NCBI RefSeq assembly: GCF_038023995.1
Contig: NZ_CP150660.1
Location: 2,974,501 to 3,038,500, forward strand
Direction: 5' to 3'
DNA from: Polaribacter atrinae
GTDB lineage: Bacteria > Bacteroidota > Bacteroidia > Flavobacteriales > Flavobacteriaceae
Length of the DNA: 64,000 nucleotides
Part shown: in pieces, positions 28,202-39,079 of the stretch
How the letters are laid out: every line of letters begins with the position of its first letter
Position numbering within the stretch: position 1 is the first letter of the stretch
Notes under the pieces: model-generated
What the model was told of the DNA's origin: nothing
Databases searched by the model: none
The model's input: the letters and a program-made list of their open reading frames with translations, nothing else
Made by a program: the position numbers and the translations under genes

Positions 28202-28214
28202 TGGCGATTCGCCA
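28202..28214. repeat. Palindrome TGGCGATTCGCCA at the groEL stop codon
   Basis: A 13-bp near-perfect palindrome directly abutting the groEL stop. Its core GGCGATTCGCC is the reverse complement of GGCGAATCGCC at 29930-29940, in the groES-groEL gap, so the two bracket groEL. Confidence 0.6.
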
Positions 28215-29903
<1,689 letters not shown>

Positions 29904-29929
29904 TTACTAAATTTTTTATTTCTGATAAA

Positions 29930-29940
29930 GGCGAATCGCC
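29930..29940. repeat. Palindromic GGCGAATCGCC in the groES-groEL gap
   Basis: The reverse complement of the core of the palindrome at 28202-28214. It may be an RNA hairpin at the intercistronic processing or stability site, since groEL usually needs more message than groES. Confidence 0.55.
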
Positions 29941-29957
29941 AAAAGCAAATAGCTTTT

Positions 29958-30233
29958 TTAGATGATCGCTAAAATATCAGATTCACGCATCATTAAATAA
30001 TCTTTACCTTCTAACTTTAAATCGGTTCCACCATATTTACTATATAAAACAGTATCTCCAATTTTTACAGTTAAAGGCTCGTCTACTTTTCCGTTTCCTA
30101 CGGCAACAACAGTACCTTGTTGAGGTTTTTCTTTGGCATTATCAGGTATAATTAATCCTGATGCTGTTTTTGTTTCTGCTGGAGCAGGTTCTACAAGAAC
30201 TCTGTCTGCTAAAGGCTTAATATTTAATCCCAT
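29958..30233 (-). CDS. groES: 10 kDa co-chaperonin GroES
   Basis: 91 residues. N-terminal [13 protein letters not shown], the mobile loop [19 protein letters not shown] and the conserved [15 protein letters not shown] and [12 protein letters not shown] are all present. It forms the seven-subunit lid on GroEL. The upstream region carries a sigma-54-like element and an inverted repeat, and no CIRCE element is visible. Confidence 0.98.
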   Translation of the reverse strand: MGLNIKPLADRVLVEPAPAETKTASGLIIPDNAKEKPQQGTVVAVGNGKVDEPLTVKIGDTVLYSKYGGTDLKLEGKDYLMMRESDILAII

Positions 30234-30274
30234 TGTTATATTTTTAGTTAATTAATTTATATGTTACTAACTGT

Positions 30275-30316
30275 AAATTGTCAGAAATTGTGCCATTAGA
30301 ACAAAACTGACAATTT
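30275..30316 (-). promoter_or_regulatory. groESL control region: inverted repeat around a sigma-54-like element
   Basis: Arms AAATTGTCAG (30275-30284) and CTGACAATTT (30307-30316) enclose, on the minus strand, TGGCACAATTTCTGA (30281-30295). GG and GA lie 10 bp apart as in -24/-12 promoters; the usual final TTGC is replaced by CTGA. The predicted start gives a leader of about 36 nt. The inverted repeat could bind a dimeric regulator. Confidence 0.4.
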
Positions 30317-30353
30317 TTCTTTGATTGATTTTATTGTTAAATTTTAAGCACAA

Positions 30354-30387
30354 AAAAATGCCAACGTGTCATTTTCGTTGGCATTTT
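30354..30387 (-). terminator. Intrinsic terminator of secG
   Basis: Stem AAAATGCCAACG/CGTTGGCATTTT, 20 bp past the secG stop, with a 9-nt loop and a moderate T tail. Confidence 0.85.
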
Positions 30388-30407
30388 AAATTATCTCTAA
30401 CAGATGT

Positions 30408-30740
30408 TTAGTTTAAACTATCGTTAGTTATAGGAGTTGTGGTTTCAACAGGAGTTGTCGTTTCAATACCATCTAAAGTATTGTTTAACTGAAAATTGTT
30501 GTCTCCATCTCTTGGAATTGCAAAATTTGCTAATAAAATTAATGCAAACATAGCAATTGCTAAAGTCCAAGTTGTTCTGTCTAAAAAATTGTTAGTGTTT
30601 TGTACTCCTCCTAAAGATTGTGCACCACTACCTCCAAAAGAAGAAGTTAACCCTCCACCTTTAGGGTTTTGAACCATCACAATTAAGATTAATGCAACGG
30701 CTACAATCAAAATAAGAATTAAAAAAGCTGTGTAACTCAT
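30408..30740 (-). CDS. secG: Preprotein translocase subunit SecG
   Basis: 110 residues, two membrane helices (FLILILIVAVALILIVMVQ and WTLAIAMFALILLANFAI) joined by the SecG loop NPKGGGLTSSFGG. It supports SecYE in protein export. The C-terminal ~35 residues are a Thr/Asn-rich tail of low complexity. Its ATG overlaps the stop of the upstream TPR gene by 4 bp. Confidence 0.95.
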   Translation of the reverse strand: MSYTAFLILILIVAVALILIVMVQNPKGGGLTSSFGGSGAQSLGGVQNTNNFLDRTTWTLAIAMFALILLANFAIPRDGDNNFQLNNTLDGIETTTPVETTTPITNDSLN

Positions 30741-31525
30741 GATTTATTTTTTTGTAAAATTTGTATTCTTTTAATTTGGTCTGCAAAGAAACCACTTTTT
30801 TCTGGATATTTCAAACTTAAAATTCTATAAGCTTGCATTGCATTTTCATACTTTTTTTGTTCTAAATAAACTTTGGCCAATGTTTCTGTCATTAAAGAGG
30901 AATCTTGATTGTTTTTAGCAACAGGTACAGCTATTATCTTGTCTTTAGCAAGAGGCTTAATTTTAGGATTATTTTCAATAAAAGTATTTATTAAGTCTTC
31001 TTTTTTGATAGATTCTTCTGCTGGAGCTTTATCTATTTTCTTTTTTTCTTCTCTAACAATTGGTTTTCTTTTAGAGAGTTGTAGCCATTCGCCAAAAGAA
31101 TGATTCTCTGCGGAAGAGAAAGAAATAGGCTTGCCAATTTCTAATGCGGTTTCTATTTCAGTTATGTTTTCTGAAACTATTTTCGGTTTCTCTACTGGGG
31201 TTTTAATAATATCAGAAGCTGTTTTTACTGTTTTTTCTTTCGATATTTTTTCAAATATTTGTTGATGGATATCTGTTTTATGATTGTTAAAATCGTTTGA
31301 AGTGATATAATTGAATAATAAAGTTCTGTCTGTGGTATAAGATGCTGTTACTTTTAATTCGTTATTATATTTAAAACTATCTTGATTTTTTAACCCTTTT
31401 AAGTACAAAACTCTAGCTGTTTGAAAATATGGGTATTCTTCAACAACAGTTTTTAATTCAGCAGTTTCCACTTCCTGAATTTGAGTTTTATTTTCTATTA
31501 AATCTATAAAAGTACTTGGTTTCAA
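30737..31525 (-). CDS. Tetratricopeptide-repeat protein of unknown function
   Basis: 262 residues. The N-terminal third is helical (VVEEYPYFQTARVLYLKGLK), the middle is charged and Lys-rich, and one TPR-like helix pair is visible near the end (MTETLAKVYLEQKKYENAMQ). No signal peptide or membrane helix, so it is probably cytosolic. Coupled to secG by ATGA and close to lptE, it may take part in envelope protein handling, but this is only context. Confidence 0.75.
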   Translation of the reverse strand: MKPSTFIDLIENKTQIQEVETAELKTVVEEYPYFQTARVLYLKGLKNQDSFKYNNELKVTASYTTDRTLLFNYITSNDFNNHKTDIHQQIFEKISKEKTVKTASDIIKTPVEKPKIVSENITEIETALEIGKPISFSSAENHSFGEWLQLSKRKPIVREEKKKIDKAPAEESIKKEDLINTFIENNPKIKPLAKDKIIAVPVAKNNQDSSLMTETLAKVYLEQKKYENAMQAYRILSLKYPEKSGFFADQIKRIQILQKNKS

Positions 31526-31576
31526 ATTGTAGATTTTTAATATATGCTTTTCATTAACGCTTGTTCGCTTCTAAAA

Positions 31577-32083
31577 TTACCATTTAGCAACAGAGGCGTT
31601 AAAAATGTCTTGTGTAAGTCTTTCCATAATTTCATCTAAAGCAGCTTCTAACACTCCGCCGGTAAGTTGTGCATCTGCAGCAAAATCTGAATAAAAAGAG
31701 AATTGTTTTTCAAAATCGTCTTTTTCAATTAATTTATTTACAAAACGAACATTAACGGTTATAGTAAGCCTATTTTGAGCTGCAGTTTGGTCTGCGGTTG
31801 CACTCATTGGTGTTATTCTGTAACCAGTAATTTCTCCGCTAAAATACAAATCTCCATTAGAGGTAACTGTAGTTAAATTGGTTTGTCGTGTAAACAAATC
31901 TAGCATATCTTGGGTAAAACGCTGACTTAAAGTAGGCTCTACTAAAGATGCTTGGTTAGGGAAAAAATCTATCTGCAATGTTTTTGCATCACCTGTACTT
32001 CCTCCAGTAAAAGAGTAGGCACCACAAGCTATAAAGAACAATGTACTTAACGTAAATAGTGATATGTATAGTAGTTTTTTCAT
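31577..32083 (-). CDS. lptE: LptE-family LPS assembly lipoprotein
   Basis: 168 residues with lipobox FIACG near residue 20 and the LptE-like start AYSFTGGSTGDAKTLQIDFF. The pattern LSQRFTQDMLDLFTRQTNL and NGDLYFSGEITGYRITPMSA matches the alpha/beta fold that plugs the LptD barrel. LptE sequences diverge, so the call depends on this N-terminal pattern and length. Confidence 0.85.
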   Translation of the reverse strand: MKKLLYISLFTLSTLFFIACGAYSFTGGSTGDAKTLQIDFFPNQASLVEPTLSQRFTQDMLDLFTRQTNLTTVTSNGDLYFSGEITGYRITPMSATADQTAAQNRLTITVNVRFVNKLIEKDDFEKQFSFYSDFAADAQLTGGVLEAALDEIMERLTQDIFNASVAKW

Positions 32084-32096
32084 CGATTTTGTGTGT

Positions 32097-32154
32097 TCGA
32101 ACGCAGTCGAAACTTCATAAAAGTTATTTATTACAACCTCTCGACTGCGCTCGA
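32097..32154. repeat. Inverted repeat between lptE and the sigma-54 activator gene
   Basis: TCGAACGCAGTCGA (32097-32110) and TCGACTGCGCTCGA (32141-32154) are inverted copies with one mismatch, about 30 bp apart. The GC-rich core stands out from the AT-rich surroundings. A degenerate relative (CGGCTACGCTCAAGA) is near 33571. These look like the short REP-type intergenic repeats of Flavobacteriaceae. Confidence 0.6.
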
Positions 32155-32164
32155 GTGGATGATT

Positions 32165-33388
32165 TTACAAATCGTATTGCTTAATTTTTCTGTATAAAGT
32201 TCTTTCAGAGATTCCTAACTCTTTTGCTGCTAACTTACGCTTATTGCTGTTTTTCTCTAAAGATTTTTTTATCATTTCTACTTCTTTGTCTTGTAAAGAT
32301 AAAGACTCATCTTCTTCAATAGTCTCAATAAAATCATAATCTTTTTCTGTGGATGAATTTTGTGGGATATTCATTACTTCCACATTAGATTTATGTGCAT
32401 CTTTATTTTCGTACATCTTTTCAATTAACTGATGATGTTCTTCTTGCACTTCCTCTACATTTCCGCTTTTCATTAAGTCTAGCGTTAACTTCTTTAAATC
32501 GTTAATGTCATTACGCATATCAAATAATATTTTATACATAATATCACGTTCAGTAGAAAAATCATTTTCTTTTTTACTGCCAATTACAGCTGGTAAATTA
32601 CCATTGTTGTTAGGTAGGTATTGTTGTAATTTTGGGCCGGTAATGGTTCTACTTTCTTCGATAACTGAAATTTGTTCTGCTAAATTTTTTAACTGACGAA
32701 TGTTACCTGGAAAACGATAGTTTAACAATACTTTCACCGCATTGTCATCTAATCGAATAGAGGGCATCCTGTATTTCTGAGCAAAATCTGCAGCAAATTT
32801 TCTAAATAATAGATGAATATCTTCATTACGGTCTCTTAAAGCTGGTAAATGAATTTCTACAGTACTTAATCTATAATATAAATCTTCTCTAAATTTTTCT
32901 GTTTGAATTGCAGTTTGCATATTAACGTTTGTTGCAGCTACAATTCTAACATTTGTCTTTATTACTTTAGAAGAACCTACTTTTATAAATTCGCCATTTT
33001 CTAAAACACGTAATAGGCGTACTTGCGTTGTTAAGGGGAGCTCACCAACTTCATCTAAAAAAATAGTTCCGCCATCGGCAACTTCAAAATATCCTTTTCT
33101 GTCTTGTGTTGCACCTGTAAAAGAACCTTTTTCGTGTCCGAATAATTCACTATCAATAGTGCCTTCAGGGATTGCACCACAGTTTACAGCAATATATTTT
33201 GCATGCTTTCTGTGTGATAATTGATGTACAATTCTTGGTATATTTTCTTTACCAACACCACTTTCTCCGGTAACTAAAACAGAGATATCTGTAGGTGCTA
33301 CTCTAAGTGCTTTTTCTAAAGCTCTGTTTAAGTGAATATCGTTACCAATAATTCCAAAACGCTGTTTTAATGTTTGTAAGTTTTCCAT
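32165..33388 (-). CDS. Sigma-54-interaction-domain AAA+ regulator without a sensor domain
   Basis: 407 residues. The AAA+ domain starts almost at residue 15: Walker A GESGVGKE (41-48), GSFTGA (88-93, a variant of the sigma-54-contacting GAFTGA), Walker B GGTIFLDEVGEL and the arginine-rich LYYRLSTVEIHLPALRDR. A Fis-type helix-turn-helix closes the protein (KRKLAAKELGISERTLYRKI). There is no receiver, GAF or PAS domain in front, so control must come from another protein or from expression. It probably drives sigma-54 promoters; two candidate sites occur in this window. Confidence 0.9.
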   Translation of the reverse strand: MENLQTLKQRFGIIGNDIHLNRALEKALRVAPTDISVLVTGESGVGKENIPRIVHQLSHRKHAKYIAVNCGAIPEGTIDSELFGHEKGSFTGATQDRKGYFEVADGGTIFLDEVGELPLTTQVRLLRVLENGEFIKVGSSKVIKTNVRIVAATNVNMQTAIQTEKFREDLYYRLSTVEIHLPALRDRNEDIHLLFRKFAADFAQKYRMPSIRLDDNAVKVLLNYRFPGNIRQLKNLAEQISVIEESRTITGPKLQQYLPNNNGNLPAVIGSKKENDFSTERDIMYKILFDMRNDINDLKKLTLDLMKSGNVEEVQEEHHQLIEKMYENKDAHKSNVEVMNIPQNSSTEKDYDFIETIEEDESLSLQDKEVEMIKKSLEKNSNKRKLAAKELGISERTLYRKIKQYDL

Positions 33389-33608
33389 ATTTTCTTTTTT
33401 TGAAACAGGATTATTTTGATGTAAAGATCAAGGTGTTTGTTACTTGATCCTTTTTATCAATTAATAATTAAAAAGTATTTTAGTTTCTTAATGCTATGTC
33501 TACCATAGATATGCTTAGCCCTGATTGAAGTGACATCCTTTTTATTCTTTTATAAAAAATACAACCTTTCGGCTACGCTCAAGATGAACTACAAGCAGGA
33601 AATAGCTT

Positions 33609-35063
33609 CTAATTATTGTCGGAATATCCAACAACAGTTCCCTTTAAGGTTGCAGACGTACAATCTTCTACTTTTACCATAACAAAATCACCTAATTTAT
33701 AATCACCTTTATCAAAAACAGCTACGGTATTTTGTGTATTTCTACCTTTCCACTCATTTGGATTTTTCTTAGAAGTACCTTCAATTAAAAATTCTTCTAC
33801 TTTTCCTAAATGCTGTTGTGTTCTGTATAAAGCGTGTTCTTGTTGTAGGTCGATAATTTCTTGTAATCTACGTTTTTTAACAGCAAAAGGTACATCATCT
33901 ACCATTTTCTTAGCGGCTAAAGTTCCTGGTCTTTCTGAATAGGTAAACATAAAACCGAAATCGTATTTTACATATTTCATTAAGTCTAAAGTGTCTTGAT
34001 GGTCTTCTTCTGTTTCTCCGCAAAAGCCAACAATCATATCTTGACTTAAAGACATTTCTGGAACTATTCTAAAAATATTATCAATTAGTTCTATATATTC
34101 TTCACGTGTGTGCTGTCTGTTCATAGCTTTCAGCATATTGTTACTTCCACTTTGTACAGGTAAATGAAGGTATTTACATATATTTTTGTGTTTAGCCATT
34201 GCGTGAATCACATCTAAACTAATGTCTTGAGGATTGGAAGTAGCGAAACGAAAGCGTGTTTTTGGAAATTCTGTAGCACACATGTCTAACAATTGTGCAA
34301 AATTAACAGCGGTTGCTTGTGCCATTTCAGACGCTTTGCTAAAGTCTTTTTTCAACCCTCCACCAAACCATAAAAAACTATCTACGTTCTGACCTAAAAG
34401 AGTAATTTCTTTAAAGTTTCTATCTACCATAGATTGAATTTCTTCTATAATACTCTTCGGATCACGGCTTCTTTCTCGTCCACGAGTAAACGGAACTACA
34501 CAAAAAGTACACATATTATCACAACCTCTTGTTATAGAAACAAAGGCTGTAACTCCGTTAGAATTTAAACGAACAGGAGAAATATCTCCATAGGTTTCTT
34601 CTTTAGATAAAATTACATTTACGGCATCTCTACCCGCATTTACTTCTTCTAATAAGTTAGGTAAATCTTTGTAAGCATCTGGACCAACAACTAAGTCTAC
34701 TATCTTTTCTTCTTCTAAAAACTTTTCTTTTAAGCGTTCTGCCATACAGCCTAAAACCCCCACTTTCATGTTTTTGTTCACTTGTTTTACAGCGTTGTAT
34801 TTCTGTAACCTTTTACGAACAGTGGTTTCTGCTTTTTCTCTAATAGAACAGGTGTTTACTAACACTAAATCTGCTTCTTCTAGAATTTGGGTTGTATTGT
34901 AACCTTCTTTGTCTAAAATAGCGGCTACAATTTCACTATCATTCATATTCATTTGGCAGCCGTAGCTTTCTATGAATAGTTTTTTAGTGTTATTTTTTTT
35001 ATTTTCGGTTACAAGAGCCTTGCCTTGTATTTTCTCGTCTATGATTTTTTCTACGTATTCCAT
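33609..35063 (-). CDS. miaB: tRNA-2-methylthio-N6-dimethylallyladenosine synthase MiaB
   Basis: 484 residues. It adds a methylthio group to i6A37 of tRNAs reading UNN codons. The N-terminal MTTase domain has ESYGCQMNMNDSE and other cysteines for one 4Fe-4S cluster (NTCSIREKAE, GVLGCMAERL); the radical-SAM site is RGCDNMCTFCVVPFTRGRE (CxxxCxxC). A TRAM domain ends the protein. The 220-bp gap before the regulator gene contains a degenerate copy of the GC-rich repeat. Confidence 0.96.
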   Translation of the reverse strand: MEYVEKIIDEKIQGKALVTENKKNNTKKLFIESYGCQMNMNDSEIVAAILDKEGYNTTQILEEADLVLVNTCSIREKAETTVRKRLQKYNAVKQVNKNMKVGVLGCMAERLKEKFLEEEKIVDLVVGPDAYKDLPNLLEEVNAGRDAVNVILSKEETYGDISPVRLNSNGVTAFVSITRGCDNMCTFCVVPFTRGRERSRDPKSIIEEIQSMVDRNFKEITLLGQNVDSFLWFGGGLKKDFSKASEMAQATAVNFAQLLDMCATEFPKTRFRFATSNPQDISLDVIHAMAKHKNICKYLHLPVQSGSNNMLKAMNRQHTREEYIELIDNIFRIVPEMSLSQDMIVGFCGETEEDHQDTLDLMKYVKYDFGFMFTYSERPGTLAAKKMVDDVPFAVKKRRLQEIIDLQQEHALYRTQQHLGKVEEFLIEGTSKKNPNEWKGRNTQNTVAVFDKGDYKLGDFVMVKVEDCTSATLKGTVVGYSDNN

Positions 35064-35264
35064 CTCTCAATTTATCATTTAAAGGTGAGCAAAGATACAA
35101 CCAAATTTGAATTGTTGTGACAAATTGGCAGAAAAATTATTATACTAATTCTAACAATTTTTTATTGAAAAATGGTGAAATAATTTTTTTTTACAAAAAA
35201 CTAACTACTTTTGCAATCAAAAATAGTACGTTTTTAAAGCGTTTTAGCGACAAAAGAGAGATAA

Positions 35265-37778
35265 ATGGCAAAGAATTTAGTAATTGTAGAGTCACCAGCA
35301 AAGGCAAAAACCATCGAGAAATTTCTTGGAAAAGATTTTCAAGTAGAATCTAGTTATGGTCATATTGCAGACTTACCATCCAAAGAATTGGGTATTGATG
35401 TAGAAGGAGATTTTAGTCCTAAATATATTATTTCTGATGATAAAAAACCAGTAGTAAAAAAGTTGAAAGCTTTAGCAAAGAAAGCAGACACTGTATGGTT
35501 AGCGAGTGATGAGGATCGTGAGGGTGAGGCAATTGCGTGGCATTTAAAAGAGCAATTAAATTTAAAAGATGAAAATACAAAACGTATTGTTTTTCATGAA
35601 ATAACAAAAAACGCCATTTTAAAAGCAGTCGAAAATCCAAGAGATATAGACTATAATATGGTAAATGCACAACAAGCACGTAGAGTTTTAGACAGACTTG
35701 TTGGGTATGAGTTATCGCCAGTTTTATGGCGTAAAGTTAAAGGAGGTTTGTCTGCAGGTCGAGTACAATCTGTAGCGGTTCGTTTAATTGTAGAGAAAGA
35801 AAGAAGCATTCAAGAATTTAATGCAGAAACACATTATAAAGTAGTAGCAGAGTTTTCTAATGTAGACGGAAAAACGTTTAAAGCAACCATTCCAAAGAAT
35901 TTTGATACTAAAAAAACAGCTGAAAATTTCTTAAAATCGTGTGCAAATGCAGATTTTTCTATCGCAGAGTTAACGAAGAAACCAGCAAAGAAATCTCCAG
36001 CAGCACCTTTTACAACTTCTACGTTACAACAAGAAGCATCTAGAAAATTAGGTTTTCCGGTTGCTAAAACAATGCAAGTTGCACAACGTTTGTATGAAGC
36101 CGGTTTAATAACCTATATGAGAACAGATAGTTTAAACTTATCTGTGGATGCAAGAAACGCTGCCGAAGAAGAAATCACCAATTATTACGGTAAAGAATAT
36201 AGCAAACAACGTGTTTTTAAGACGAAGGCAAAAGGTGCTCAAGAAGCGCATGAGGCTATTCGACCTACCAACATGAAAATGCATTCTATTGATACAGAAT
36301 ACGACCAAACTAGATTGTATGATTTAATTTGGAAAAGAACATTGGCTTCTCAAATGAGTGATGCTCAGTTAGAAAGAACCAATTTTAAGATAGAAAATTC
36401 TGAAAACTCAAAAATATTCACTGCAAATGGTGAAATGATAAAGTTTGATGGTTTCTTAAAAGTGTATTTAGAAGGAAAAGATGATGACGAAGAAGAGCAA
36501 GCAGGAATGCTACCAAATTTAAAAGTTGGTGAAGCTTTAGAGTATTCTTTTATAAACGCAACACAGCGTTTTACGAGTCCGCCTTACCGATTTACAGAAG
36601 CTTCTTTGGTAAAACAGTTAGAAGAATTAGGTATTGGTAGACCATCTACGTATGCGCCAACAATTTCTACTGTACAAAGAAGAGGATATGTAGAAAAAGG
36701 AGAAGATGAAGGGATCGAAAGAAATTACGAACAAATGATTTTAGTTTCAGGTACTGTAAAAAGTGAAACTTTGACTGAGAAAACGGGTTCAAATAAAAAT
36801 AAATTAATTCCAACAGATATTGGTAATATTGTTAATGACTTTTTAGTTGCTAACTTTTCTAATGTTTTAGATTTTGGTTTTACAGCCAAAGTTGAATCTT
36901 CTTTTGATGATATCTCTGAAGGAAATGAAGATTGGATAGAAATGATTAAAGGTTTCTATAGCAGGTTTCATGTCATTGTAGAAGATGTAAAAGAAAATGC
37001 AGAAAGAGAAAGTGGAGAACGTATTTTAGGAAAGCATCCAGAAACAGGAAAAACAGTTTTAGTTCGTTTAGGTAAGTTTGGACCAATTGCACAAATTGGA
37101 GCGCCAGAAGACGAAGAAAAAGTGTTTGCTAGCTTAAATAAAGATCAGAATTTAGGAACCATCACTATGGAAGAGGCTTTAGAGTTATTCTTGCTTCCAA
37201 AAACATTAGGTGGTTATGAAGATGAAGAGGTAATTGTTTCTAATGGTCGTTTTGGTCCTTATATTCGTTTTGGAACTATGTTTGTTTCTTTAGATAAAGG
37301 AGAAAACCCAATGGAGGTTGATTTGCCAAGAGCAATAGAATTAATTGTAGCAAAACAAAAAGCAGATGCACCAATTTATCACTATGAAGACTTACCAGTA
37401 CAAAAGGGAGTTGGTCGTTTTGGGCCTTTCTTAAAATGGAATAATATATTTATCAACGTAAATAAAAAATACGATTTTGATAATCTTACTGATGACGATA
37501 TTATCGAGTTAATTGAGGTTAAAAAGCAAAAAGAGATAGATAAAGTAATTCATAATTGGGAAGACGTAGAAATTCGTGTAGAAAAAGCACGTTGGGGGCG
37601 TTTTAATGTGATTAAAGGAAAGATTAAAATAGAGCTACCTAAAACTACCGAAATAGAAAAATTATCTAAGGAAGAAGCTGTTAAGATGATTGAAGCTAAA
37701 ACACCTAAGAAAAAAGTAGCGAAGAAAAAAGCTGTCAAGAAAAAGGTAGTAAAGAAGAAAGTAGCTAAAAAGAAATAA
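35265..37778 (+). CDS. topA: DNA topoisomerase I
   Basis: 837 residues, type IA topoisomerase that relaxes negative supercoils. Toprim motifs VESPAKAKTIEKFLG and SDEDREGEAIAWHL, then the active site GLITYMRTDSLNL with catalytic Tyr284. After the core come C-terminal repeats of the form GRFGPYIRFG / VGRFGPFLKW without the tetracysteine zinc fingers of E. coli TopA, and a final Lys-rich tail of KKKVAKKK units that will bind DNA non-specifically. This layout is typical of Bacteroidota. First of a plus-strand run leading to gldKLMN. Confidence 0.96.
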   Translation: MAKNLVIVESPAKAKTIEKFLGKDFQVESSYGHIADLPSKELGIDVEGDFSPKYIISDDKKPVVKKLKALAKKADTVWLASDEDREGEAIAWHLKEQLNLKDENTKRIVFHEITKNAILKAVENPRDIDYNMVNAQQARRVLDRLVGYELSPVLWRKVKGGLSAGRVQSVAVRLIVEKERSIQEFNAETHYKVVAEFSNVDGKTFKATIPKNFDTKKTAENFLKSCANADFSIAELTKKPAKKSPAAPFTTSTLQQEASRKLGFPVAKTMQVAQRLYEAGLITYMRTDSLNLSVDARNAAEEEITNYYGKEYSKQRVFKTKAKGAQEAHEAIRPTNMKMHSIDTEYDQTRLYDLIWKRTLASQMSDAQLERTNFKIENSENSKIFTANGEMIKFDGFLKVYLEGKDDDEEEQAGMLPNLKVGEALEYSFINATQRFTSPPYRFTEASLVKQLEELGIGRPSTYAPTISTVQRRGYVEKGEDEGIERNYEQMILVSGTVKSETLTEKTGSNKNKLIPTDIGNIVNDFLVANFSNVLDFGFTAKVESSFDDISEGNEDWIEMIKGFYSRFHVIVEDVKENAERESGERILGKHPETGKTVLVRLGKFGPIAQIGAPEDEEKVFASLNKDQNLGTITMEEALELFLLPKTLGGYEDEEVIVSNGRFGPYIRFGTMFVSLDKGENPMEVDLPRAIELIVAKQKADAPIYHYEDLPVQKGVGRFGPFLKWNNIFINVNKKYDFDNLTDDDIIELIEVKKQKEIDKVIHNWEDVEIRVEKARWGRFNVIKGKIKIELPKTTEIEKLSKEEAVKMIEAKTPKKKVAKKKAVKKKVVKKKVAKKK

Positions 37779-37813
37779 TATTTTCATAAATTACATTTGA
37801 TTTTAAAAATTTG

Positions 37814-38974
37814 ATGAACCAAGACTTTTTAACTCCCGTAAAAGAATCGATTGTAACCTATTTAGAACAACATTCTAATGCCTGTTTAGGGAAGACTTTT
37901 AGAATACATACTCAAGAAGATGGTTTGCCTGATTTAGAGAATGTACAAATTGCAATTTTAGGAGTTCAAGAAGATAGAAATTCTGAAAATAATTTTGGAT
38001 GCGGAGAAGATTTACATTTTATCCGAAGAAAATTATATGATTTATTTCCTGGAAATTGGAATACCCAAATAGCTGATTTAGGAAATGTTTTAAAAGGAAA
38101 TTCAGTTACAGATACGTATTTTGCCGTTTCAGAAATTATCACAGAATTACTTAAGAAAAATATCATCCCTGTAATTATTGGTGGAGGTCAAGATCTCACC
38201 TACGTAAATTACAGAGCTTATGACTCTTTAGAGCAAACTGTTAATATTGCTGCTGTAGATAGTCGTTTCGATTTAGGTAAGCTAGATGATGCATTAACTT
38301 CTCAGTCTTATTTAAGTAAAATAATTATGCAAGAGCCTAATAACTTGTTTAATTATAGTAATGTAGGATATCAAACATATTTTAACTCGCAAGATGAAAT
38401 ACAGTTGTTAGATAGCTTATTTTTTGATGCTTATAGATTAGGAAATGCAAAAGAATTAAAAAATATTGAACCTGTTTTTAGAAATGCCGATATTGTTTCT
38501 ATAGATTTGGGTTCTGTAAGACAAAGTGAAGCACCGGCAAACAACAATGCTTCTCCAAATGGGTTTTACGGAGAAGAAATATGTGCCATTGCTCGTTATG
38601 CAGGTCTAAGTGACAAGGTTACCTCTTTTGGTATTTATGAATACAATTCAAAGTTAGATAACAATCATCAGACAGCACATTTAATAGCTCAAATGATTTG
38701 GTATTTCATTGAAGGTGTTAATTTTAGAGTAAAAGATTATCCGTTTTCTGGAAAGGAAAATTATCAAAAATTTACTGTTTTATTAGATGATGATGATCCT
38801 TTAACATTTTATAAAAGTAATAAATCTGGAAGATGGTGGATAGAGATAAAAATTTTATCAGATAATAAATACAAAAGACATGCGTTAATACCATGTACAT
38901 ATAACGATTATACAGAAGCTACTAAGCAAAATATTCCTGAAAAGTGGTATAAAGCGATGCGAAAATTGGTGTAA
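37814..38974 (+). CDS. Arginase/formimidoylglutamase-fold protein with lost metal ligands
   Basis: 386 residues from the ATG at 37814. The ureohydrolase fold is recognisable (QIAILGVQEDRN, IIPVIIGGGQDLTYVN, ADIVSIDLGSVR). The metal site is not intact: GGGHD is GGGQD (Gln126), DAHxD is DSRFD (Asp149 and Asp153 kept, Arg151 for His) and SxDxD is SIDLG (Asp231 kept, Gly233 for Asp). Three of six ligands of the dimanganese site are replaced, so hydrolase activity on guanidino or formimino compounds is unlikely. It sits between topA and gldK, 33 bp after topA, which suggests a role outside histidine breakdown, perhaps structural or regulatory in gliding/T9SS. Confidence 0.85.
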   Translation: MNQDFLTPVKESIVTYLEQHSNACLGKTFRIHTQEDGLPDLENVQIAILGVQEDRNSENNFGCGEDLHFIRRKLYDLFPGNWNTQIADLGNVLKGNSVTDTYFAVSEIITELLKKNIIPVIIGGGQDLTYVNYRAYDSLEQTVNIAAVDSRFDLGKLDDALTSQSYLSKIIMQEPNNLFNYSNVGYQTYFNSQDEIQLLDSLFFDAYRLGNAKELKNIEPVFRNADIVSIDLGSVRQSEAPANNNASPNGFYGEEICAIARYAGLSDKVTSFGIYEYNSKLDNNHQTAHLIAQMIWYFIEGVNFRVKDYPFSGKENYQKFTVLLDDDDPLTFYKSNKSGRWWIEIKILSDNKYKRHALIPCTYNDYTEATKQNIPEKWYKAMRKLV

Positions 38975-39079
38975 TAAATACAGATTAAAATATTAGAACG
39001 TTAAAAAGCAATTTGATTATTGTTTTTTAACAAAAAAAATAATAGGTTTACGGACTTTACAGTAAAGACATTTTTAAAT

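Noticed and set aside
35117..35353. 78-residue reading frame upstream of topA
   Set aside because: It overlaps the topA start in another frame and begins in the AT-rich promoter region.
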